Source of the DNA: Catenulispora acidiphila DSM 44928
GTDB taxonomy: Bacteria > Actinomycetota > Actinomycetes > Streptomycetales > Catenulisporaceae
DNA length: 64,000 nt
Assembly: GCF_000024025.1 (NCBI RefSeq)
Contig: NC_013131.1
Coordinates: 682,001-746,000 of the forward strand
Reading direction: 5' to 3'
Shown here: positions 58,810 to 64,000 of the stretch, piece after piece
How the letters are laid out: each line of letters opens with the position of its first letter
How positions within the stretch are numbered: position 1 is the first letter of the stretch
The notes under the pieces: model-generated
Told to the model about the DNA's origin: nothing
The model's database searches: none
The model's input: the letters and a program-made list of their open reading frames with translations, nothing else
Position numbers and translations under genes: made by a program

Positions 58810-60102
58810 ATGACGAACACCAACAAGCGACTGAGCGCCGTCCTGGAGGGCGGGTTCTGGTTCTTCGTGATGCTGTTCCCGATGCTGCTGGGCACCATCG
58901 CCCTGACGCTGGTGGCCGGCATGGCCGGTATCGGGCTCGGCCTGCTCCTGCTCCCGCCGGCCGCGGTCTACCTGCGCTGGCTGGCCGACCTGCGGCGCAC
59001 GAAGGTGCGGGCCTGGCGGGGCATCGAGATCCCGCGGCCCTACCGCGCCGCGCCGGAGTTCGGTCCCGGGTTCGGCGGCTACTTCGAGAGGATCAAGTTC
59101 CACGGCACCGACCCGGCGTTCTGGCGGGACGGCGCGTGGGTGCTCGTCGACCCGGTCGTCGGCGCGTTCCTGGCGCTCCTCCCCCTCGCCTTGGTGATGG
59201 AGGGCCTGTACGGCTTCGTGATCAGTGCCCTGTGGAGCCTGTTCGTCGACCACGGCTTCAACGACTGGTTCGGCTTCATCCACGTCCACAAGGGCAACGA
59301 GGGCATGCGCTGGGCGCCGTCGGCCCTCGGCGTCCTGGAGATCGCCCTGGGCTTCGCCATCGCGCCGAAGATGCTGGAGTTGCACGCCCGCTGGTCCCGC
59401 GTCCTGCTGGCGCCGACGCCGGCCCAGGTCGAGGCCCGGATGAAGCACCTGACCCAGACCCGTGCCGACGCCGTGGACACCCAGGCCGCCGAGCTGCGCC
59501 GGATCGAGCGCGATCTGCACGACGGCGCGCAGGCGCGGCTGGTCGCCATGGGCATGCACCTCAACGCGGCCTCACAATTGATGGAGCGCGACCCCGAGGC
59601 GGCGCAGAAGCTCCTGTCGGAAGCCCGCGATTCCTCGGCCAAGGCGCTGTCCGAGCTGCGTGACCTGGTGCGCGGCATCCACCCGCCGGTGCTGGCCGAC
59701 CGCGGTCTGGTCGACGCGGTGCGCGCCACGGCGCTGGACTCGCCGCTGGACGTCGAGGTCCACGCCGAGGTCCCCGGACGGCTGGACGCGCCGCTGGAGT
59801 CGGCGGCGTACTTCGCGGTCAGCGAGGCCCTGACCAACGTCGCCAAGCACGCCCACGCCGGGCACGTCTGGATCGACATGCGGGTCCACAACGGCTTGCT
59901 GAAGATCACGGTCAGCGACGACGGAATCGGCGGCGCGGATCTGGACAAGGGCAGCGGACTGCGCGGGATCGAGCGCCGGCTTGCTACCTTCGACGGGATC
60001 CTCGCCCTGAGCAGCCCGCAGGGCGGACCGACTGTCGTGACCATGGAGCTGCCGTGCGTGTCGTCCTCGCCGAAGACCTCTTCCTCCTCCGGGACGGCAT
60101 GA
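58810..60102 (+). CDS. NarL-type sensor histidine kinase (HisKA_3), paralogue of the one at 28696
   Basis: 430 residues from ATG 58810 (GAGG upstream). The N-terminal ~200 residues contain several membrane helices (GFWFFVMLFPMLLGTIALTLVAG, VVGAFLALLPLALVMEGLYGF) without a large extracellular loop. HisKA_3 is LRRIERDLHDGAQARLVAMGM; LRDLVRGIHPPVLADRGL follows; the HATPase carries EALTNVAKHAHAG, SDDGIGGA and GSGLRGIERRL. The C-terminus runs 49 nt into the response regulator gene, giving a short Ser-rich tail. Order and motifs mirror the pair at 28.7-31 kb, but here the genes overlap tightly. Confidence 0.92.
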   Translation: MTNTNKRLSAVLEGGFWFFVMLFPMLLGTIALTLVAGMAGIGLGLLLLPPAAVYLRWLADLRRTKVRAWRGIEIPRPYRAAPEFGPGFGGYFERIKFHGTDPAFWRDGAWVLVDPVVGAFLALLPLALVMEGLYGFVISALWSLFVDHGFNDWFGFIHVHKGNEGMRWAPSALGVLEIALGFAIAPKMLELHARWSRVLLAPTPAQVEARMKHLTQTRADAVDTQAAELRRIERDLHDGAQARLVAMGMHLNAASQLMERDPEAAQKLLSEARDSSAKALSELRDLVRGIHPPVLADRGLVDAVRATALDSPLDVEVHAEVPGRLDAPLESAAYFAVSEALTNVAKHAHAGHVWIDMRVHNGLLKITVSDDGIGGADLDKGSGLRGIERRLATFDGILALSSPQGGPTVVTMELPCVSSSPKTSSSSGTA

Positions 60103-60698
60103 TCCGGCTGCTGGAGGCGTACGGATTCGAGATCGCGGCGGCCGTCGGCGACGGCCCCGCACTCGTCGAGGCCCTGGTGAATGAGCGCCCTGACGTGGCG
60201 GTAGTGGACGTGCGCATGCCGCCGACGTTCACCGACGAGGGATTGCGCGCGGTCCTGGAGGCCCGGCAGGTCGTGCCGGGCCTGCCGGTGTTGGTGCTCT
60301 CGCAGTACGTCGAGCAGCTCTACGCCGGCGAACTGCTCGCCGACGGCGCCGGCGCGATCGGCTACCTGCTCAAGGACCGGGTCTTCGACTCCGACAGCTT
60401 CGTGGACGCGGTCCGGCGGGTCGCGGGCGGCGGGACCGTGATGGACCCCGAGGTGATCTCGAAGCTGCTGGCGCGCGGGGCCCGCAAGGAACCGCTCGGC
60501 GCGCTGACCGACCGCGAGCGCGAAGTGCTCTCCCTGATGGCCGAGGGCCGGTCGAACGCCGCGATCGCCGAGCGCTTGGTGATCACCGAGCGCGCGATCG
60601 CCAAGCACACCTCCAACATCTTCATGAAGCTGGGTCTGCCGGAGTCGGGCGACGACAACCGGCGGGTGTTGGCGGTGCTGGCGTATCTGAAGGCGTGA
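60054..60698 (+). CDS. NarL/FixJ-type response regulator
   Basis: 214 residues from GTG 60054, overlapping the kinase by 49 nt, so translation is coupled. Receiver: VVLAEDLFLLRDG (acidic pair), VAVVDVRMPPTFTDEG (phospho-Asp), VLVLSQYVEQLYAG, GYLLKDR (Lys). The LuxR helix-turn-helix is LTDREREVLSLMAEGRSNAAIAERLVITERAIAKHTSNIFMKLGL. It is the output of the adjacent kinase. Candidate targets are the divergent serine hydrolase and its own operon, through the dyads at 58734. Confidence 0.94.
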   Translation: MRVVLAEDLFLLRDGMIRLLEAYGFEIAAAVGDGPALVEALVNERPDVAVVDVRMPPTFTDEGLRAVLEARQVVPGLPVLVLSQYVEQLYAGELLADGAGAIGYLLKDRVFDSDSFVDAVRRVAGGGTVMDPEVISKLLARGARKEPLGALTDREREVLSLMAEGRSNAAIAERLVITERAIAKHTSNIFMKLGLPESGDDNRRVLAVLAYLKA

Positions 60699-60709
60699 CC
60701 TATATATAA

Positions 60710-60728
60710 GGACTCTCCATTAGAGTCC
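60710..60728. terminator. Convergent hairpin between two response regulator genes
   Basis: GGACTCT (60710-60716), loop CCATT, AGAGTCC (60722-60728): a perfect 7-bp stem in the 32-bp gap between convergent genes, preceded by the AT-rich TATATATAA. Confidence 0.65.
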
Positions 60729-60730
60729 CA

Positions 60731-61420
60731 TCACTTCCCGCCGGGCTCGGCGTAGCCGTGGGTGAAGGCGTACTGGACGGCTTGGGCCCGGTCGCGGCAG
60801 CCGGTCTTGGTGAAGATGCGGTTGATGTGCGACTTCACCGTCGCCTCGCCGACGAACAGCTTCTTGGCGATCTCGCGGTTGGAGTGTCCGGCGGCGATGA
60901 GCCGGAGGACGTCGGCTTCGCGCGGGCTCAGGTCGTCGGCGGACTCCGGCTCGGCGGCCGGGGCCGTCGGGGTGCCGTTGCCCGTGCCCGTGTTCGCGCC
61001 GGTCGCGGCTGCCAGCAGCTGCCGCTGGACCGCCGGATCCAGAATCGCCTGCCCGGCCGCCGCCGCCTTCACCGCGCGCTCGATGTCGGCCCGCGTCGCG
61101 GCCTTGGTCAGGTAGCCCAGCGCGCCGGCGCGCAGTGCCCCGACGATCGAGGTGTCGTCCTCGTAGGTGGTCAGCACGACCACGCGGATGGCCGGGTTCG
61201 CGGCCAGGATCGTCGCGGTCGCCTCGATCCCGTCGGAACGCGGCATGTTGAGATCCATCAGCACCACGTCGGGCGCCAGCTCGGCGGCCAGCGCCGCCGC
61301 CTCCAGCCCGTCGCCGGCCTGCCCGACCACCGTGACGTCGGACATGGTCTCCAGCAGCAGGGCCAGGCCTTCCCGGACCGCGGCTTGGTCGTCGGCGATG
61401 AGTACTCGGATCTCGGTCAC
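60731..61420 (-). CDS. NarL/FixJ-type response regulator
   Basis: 229 residues from GTG 61420. Receiver: RVLIADDQAAVREGLALLL, VVLMDLNMPRSDGIEA (phospho-Asp), VVVLTTYEDDTSIVGALRAGALGYLTKAATRADI (Thr, Lys). A Thr/Pro/Ala linker (NTGTGNGTPTAPAAEPES) leads to LSPREADVLRLIAAGHSNREIAKKLFVGEATVKSHINRIFTKTGC. This is the common DesR/LiaR-like layout. It is encoded 67 bp after its kinase on the same strand. Targets unknown. Confidence 0.94.
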   Translation of the reverse strand: MTEIRVLIADDQAAVREGLALLLETMSDVTVVGQAGDGLEAAALAAELAPDVVLMDLNMPRSDGIEATATILAANPAIRVVVLTTYEDDTSIVGALRAGALGYLTKAATRADIERAVKAAAAGQAILDPAVQRQLLAAATGANTGTGNGTPTAPAAEPESADDLSPREADVLRLIAAGHSNREIAKKLFVGEATVKSHINRIFTKTGCRDRAQAVQYAFTHGYAEPGGK

Positions 61421-61487
61421 CCCGGGATTCTCCCGCAGATGCCGATGAAGCGCTCGATCTTCCTCAGCGCTACGCCGAGCCGCGTCC

Positions 61488-62633
61488 TCAGCCCGGCACG
61501 ACCGCTCGCACCTTCCAATCCTCCCCGTCGCGCCCGGCCTCCAGCGTGCCGCCGGCCAGTTCCATCCGCTCGCGCAGTCCGCTGAGACCGAAGCCGCCGC
61601 CGGAGTCCGTCAGCGGCCGGGCGGCGTCGGCTTCGGCGAGTTCGTTGGTCACCGTCAGGCGGACCGCGTCGGGGTCGTAGCGCAGATCGACCGACGGCGC
61701 CTTGCCCGGCGCGTGCTTTCGCGCGTTCGTCACCGCTTCCTGCGCCGTGCGGTACAGCGCCAGCGCCGCGTCCGCCTGGAGCTTGCGGGGTTCGCCGACC
61801 GTGGTCATCGTGCCGCCGTCGGCCTCGACCATGGTGCCGATCATCTCCGAGAGCGGGCCGATGTCCTCGCGCAGCGCGTGGACGGCGCGGCGGCTCTCCA
61901 CGAGGCCTTCGCGCGTCAGCTGCCCGGCGCGCTCCACGCAGCGGACGGCTTTCGCGATGTCCGGATTCTCCTGCGTCAGCAACGCCTGCGCGGCCTCGAC
62001 CTGCATCGCCAGCGCCCCGAGCGAGTGCGCCAGGATGTCGTGGATCTCGCGGGCGATGCGGGTGCGCTCGCCGAGCACCGCCGCCTCGGTCTCGGCCGCC
62101 GACGCGCGCAGGGTCTGCTCCAGCAGCTGTTCGGCCTGGCCCGCGCGCTGGGCGATCGCGTAGCGGACCGTGCCCATCGCCAGCGCGGTTCCCAGGATGA
62201 CGACGAAGCCGAGCACCGCCGAGGTCGGCGCGCCGATCACCAGCGCGGTGACGGTCAGCGACAGGGCGCCGGCGACCGTGATCGCCGCCGAGACCTGCGG
62301 CGCCAGGTTGGAGCCCGCGGAGAACGCCGCGACCGCCGGGACGAAGATCGCCGGTCCCGGTTGCAGGATCGACAGCAGGCCGCCGCTGACCGACAGCAGG
62401 GCGAGGGGGTACTCGATGGGCCACTTGCGGATGTCGAACGTGATCATCCCGATCCAGGCCACCGCCACCACGGCCAACGTGATGGTGACGGCCAGCCCGC
62501 GCTCGTGCAGACCCGGCTTCGGGCTCACCCCGAACAGCGTGATGCCGAGGGCCACCAGACCGCCGGAGCGCAGGGCCTGGATGCCCCAGAAATAGGCCTT
62601 GCGGTCCATCATGTTCACCGTCAGCGCTGCCAT
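61488..62633 (-). CDS. DesK/LiaS-like sensor histidine kinase
   Basis: 381 residues from ATG 62633; ATG 62612 and 62609 are alternatives. Five or six membrane helices occupy the first ~160 residues (ALRSGGLVALGITLFGV, ITLAVVAVAWIGMITF, LALLSVSGGLLSIL, PTSAVLGFVVILGTALAMG). HisKA_3: ERTRIAREIHDILAHSLGALAMQVEAAQ, His in EIHDI. HATPase: RTAQEAVTNARKHAPG and GGGFGLSGLRERM. It belongs to the intramembrane-sensing class that detects envelope or lipid state. Partner of the regulator at 60731, with which it forms an operon. Signal unknown. Confidence 0.93.
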   Translation of the reverse strand: MAALTVNMMDRKAYFWGIQALRSGGLVALGITLFGVSPKPGLHERGLAVTITLAVVAVAWIGMITFDIRKWPIEYPLALLSVSGGLLSILQPGPAIFVPAVAAFSAGSNLAPQVSAAITVAGALSLTVTALVIGAPTSAVLGFVVILGTALAMGTVRYAIAQRAGQAEQLLEQTLRASAAETEAAVLGERTRIAREIHDILAHSLGALAMQVEAAQALLTQENPDIAKAVRCVERAGQLTREGLVESRRAVHALREDIGPLSEMIGTMVEADGGTMTTVGEPRKLQADAALALYRTAQEAVTNARKHAPGKAPSVDLRYDPDAVRLTVTNELAEADAARPLTDSGGGFGLSGLRERMELAGGTLEAGRDGEDWKVRAVVPG

Positions 62634-62728
62634 GTCCCCGATCTTCTCGCTCCCGGCCGCCCCGCCGCTTCCAACCGGGGGTGGAATGTGGGTGGAAAGA
62701 GCGGCGCCGCCTTACTGTGAGGGAGTCG

Positions 62729-62770
62729 GGTGTGTTCTCTCACACCTGGCATTACCAAGCGGTAGCTTGG
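62729..62770. promoter_or_regulatory. Two hairpin-type dyads upstream of the thiolase gene
   Basis: GGTGTG (62729-62734) with CACACC (62741-62746), and CCAAGC (62755-62760) with GCTTGG (62765-62770). They lie 95-135 bp before the thiolase ATG and are plausible binding sites for a fatty-acid regulator of the TetR class; the regulator is not in the window. Confidence 0.45.
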
Positions 62771-62863
62771 CGAACTACGCTGAGACCGACCCCCATCGCG
62801 GCGCCGACCGCGCGGCCCTGAAGCCGGCAGGCGACCCGGACCCCTTCGCAAGGAGTGACCTTT

Positions 62864-64000
62864 ATGCCCGAGGCAGTGATCGTCTCCACCGCGCGTTCCC
62901 CGATCGGCCGCGCCTTCAAGGGCTCGATGACCTCCATCCGGCCCGACGACCTCACCACGCAGATGGTGCGCGCCGCGCTGGACAAGGTCCCCGGCCTGGA
63001 CCCGCGCGAGATCGACGACCTGTACCTGGGCTGCGGCCTGCCGGGCGGGGAGTCCGGCTACAACATGGGCCGCGTGGTCGCCACGCTGCTGGGCTACGAC
63101 CACCTCCCGGCCGCGACCATCACCCGCTACTGCGCGTCCTCGCTGCAGACCACGCGCATGGCCTTCCACGCCATCAAGGCCGGCGAGGGCGACGTGTTCA
63201 TCTCCGCGGGCGTCGAGACGGTCTCGCGGTACGTCAAGGGCTCCTCCGACGGACTGCCGGACACCCAGAACCCGCTGTTCACCGACGCGGTGAACCGCAC
63301 CAACGAGTTCGCCGCCGGCGGCCAGGTCTGGCACGACCCGCGCGAGGACGACACGCTGCCGGACGTCTACATCGCGATGGGCCAGACCGCCGAGAACCTG
63401 GCGCAGATCAAGGGGATCTCGCGCAAGGAGCAGGACGAGTTCGGCGTCCGCTCGCAGAACCTGGCCGAGAAGGCGATCGCCGACGGCTTCTGGGAGAAGG
63501 ACATCACCCCGGTCACGCTGCCGGACGGCACCGTGGTCAGCAAGGACGACGGCCCGCGCCCCGGCGTCACCTACGAGAAGACCTCGACCCTGGCGCCGGT
63601 CTTCCGCCCCGACGGCACCGTGACGGCCGGCAACTGCTGCCCGCTGAACGACGGCGCCGCGGCCGTGGTCATCATGTCCGACACCAAGGCCCGCGAGCTC
63701 GGCCTGACCCCGCTGGCCCGGATCGTGGCCACCGGCGTCACCGCGATCTCCCCGGAGATCATGGGCATCGGCCCGGTCGGCGCCACGCAGAACGCGCTCA
63801 AGCACGCCGGCATGACCATCGGCGACATCGACCTGGTCGAGATCAACGAGGCGTTCGCCGCCCAGGTCATCCCGTCCTACCAGGACCTGGGGATCGACCT
63901 GGACAAGCTGAACGTGAACGGCGGCGCGATCGCCGTGGGCCACCCCTTCGGGATGACCGGCGCGCGGATCACCAGCACCCTGATCAACTCGCTGCAGTGG
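62864..64000 (+). CDS. Acetyl-CoA C-acetyltransferase (thiolase), 3' end outside the window
   Basis: 379 residues are visible from ATG 62864, with AAGGAG at 62850-62855; the frame is still open at base 64000. The nucleophilic Cys is C90 in TRYCASSLQTTRMAFHAIKAG. NAPLN-equivalent GNCCPLNDGAAAVV, VEINEAFAAQ and VNGGAIAVGHPFGMTGAR (catalytic His) are all present; the C-terminal Cys loop would lie just beyond the edge. The enzyme cleaves 3-ketoacyl-CoA in beta-oxidation or condenses acetyl-CoA, in the cytoplasm. The full protein should be about 400 residues. Two dyads upstream may regulate it. Confidence 0.95.
   Translation, partial: MPEAVIVSTARSPIGRAFKGSMTSIRPDDLTTQMVRAALDKVPGLDPREIDDLYLGCGLPGGESGYNMGRVVATLLGYDHLPAATITRYCASSLQTTRMAFHAIKAGEGDVFISAGVETVSRYVKGSSDGLPDTQNPLFTDAVNRTNEFAAGGQVWHDPREDDTLPDVYIAMGQTAENLAQIKGISRKEQDEFGVRSQNLAEKAIADGFWEKDITPVTLPDGTVVSKDDGPRPGVTYEKTSTLAPVFRPDGTVTAGNCCPLNDGAAAVVIMSDTKARELGLTPLARIVATGVTAISPEIMGIGPVGATQNALKHAGMTIGDIDLVEINEAFAAQVIPSYQDLGIDLDKLNVNGGAIAVGHPFGMTGARITSTLINSLQW

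Overview
The window is a very GC-rich, gene-dense actinobacterial chromosome segment. Signs are strong third-position G/C bias, frequent GTG starts, a Tat-secreted phosphoesterase, an ECF41-type sigma factor, many NarL-type two-component systems and long Gly/Ala/Ser low-complexity linkers. It fits a Streptomyces/Catenulispora-like soil actinomycete. No phage, plasmid, IS, rRNA or CRISPR was recognised. Most regulators sit beside or divergent from their likely targets.

Region 1 (1-19.8 kb). A membrane GGDEF-EAL protein, cut by the window start, diverges from an eight-cistron operon. The operon encodes three tandem large DUF4132 (MolR/YehI-type) proteins, a 33-codon mini-ORF that repeats only their C-terminal tail, a MoxR AAA+ ATPase, a DUF5682 protein, a VWA (MIDAS) protein and a SWIM zinc-finger protein. 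Every junction overlaps by 1-4 nt (ATGA, GTGA or TGATG). The gene set matches the Escherichia coli yehI-yehL-yehM-yehP-yehQ group, whose biochemical role is unresolved. This is the best candidate for an undescribed system. The tripled DUF4132 and the free tail peptide are the unusual parts.

Region 2 (19.8-33.2 kb). A 1218-residue PAS / degenerate histidine kinase / receiver protein, tRNA-Ser(GCT), a Tat phosphoesterase, a nitrilase-fold protein that appears to lack catalytic residues, and a DUF2804 protein divergent from DoxX across a perfect dyad. Then come a histidine kinase and response regulator split by about 300 bp of low-complexity DNA, an Rrf2 regulator divergent from an NAD(P)-binding protein, a 38-bp tandem repeat array and a PPOX-fold protein.

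Region 3 (33.2-44.2 kb). A sigma-like protein fused to a membrane anchor, a LysR regulator, a secreted M9-type collagenase, a LacI regulator, a minus-strand run (rhomboid, MazG-NUDIX fusion; metallo-beta-lactamase, GNAT) and a hexapeptide acyltransferase.

Region 4 (44.2-52.7 kb). A 636-bp fold-back inverted repeat lies between convergent genes. It is followed by a carbohydrate locus: a DeoR-LacI chimeric regulator divergent from a D-2-hydroxyacid dehydrogenase, an ABC importer (lipoprotein and two permeases) and a secreted parallel beta-helix protein. The set suggests capture and oxidation of a plant or microbial polysaccharide; the substrate cannot be read from sequence.

Region 5 (52.7-64 kb). 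A FitAB/VapBC-type toxin-antitoxin pair, a type II NADH dehydrogenase-like flavoprotein, NUDIX, ECF41 sigma factor, a serine beta-lactamase-fold hydrolase, a second kinase/regulator pair paralogous to the one at 28.7-31 kb, a third NarL-type pair on the minus strand, and a thiolase cut by the window end.
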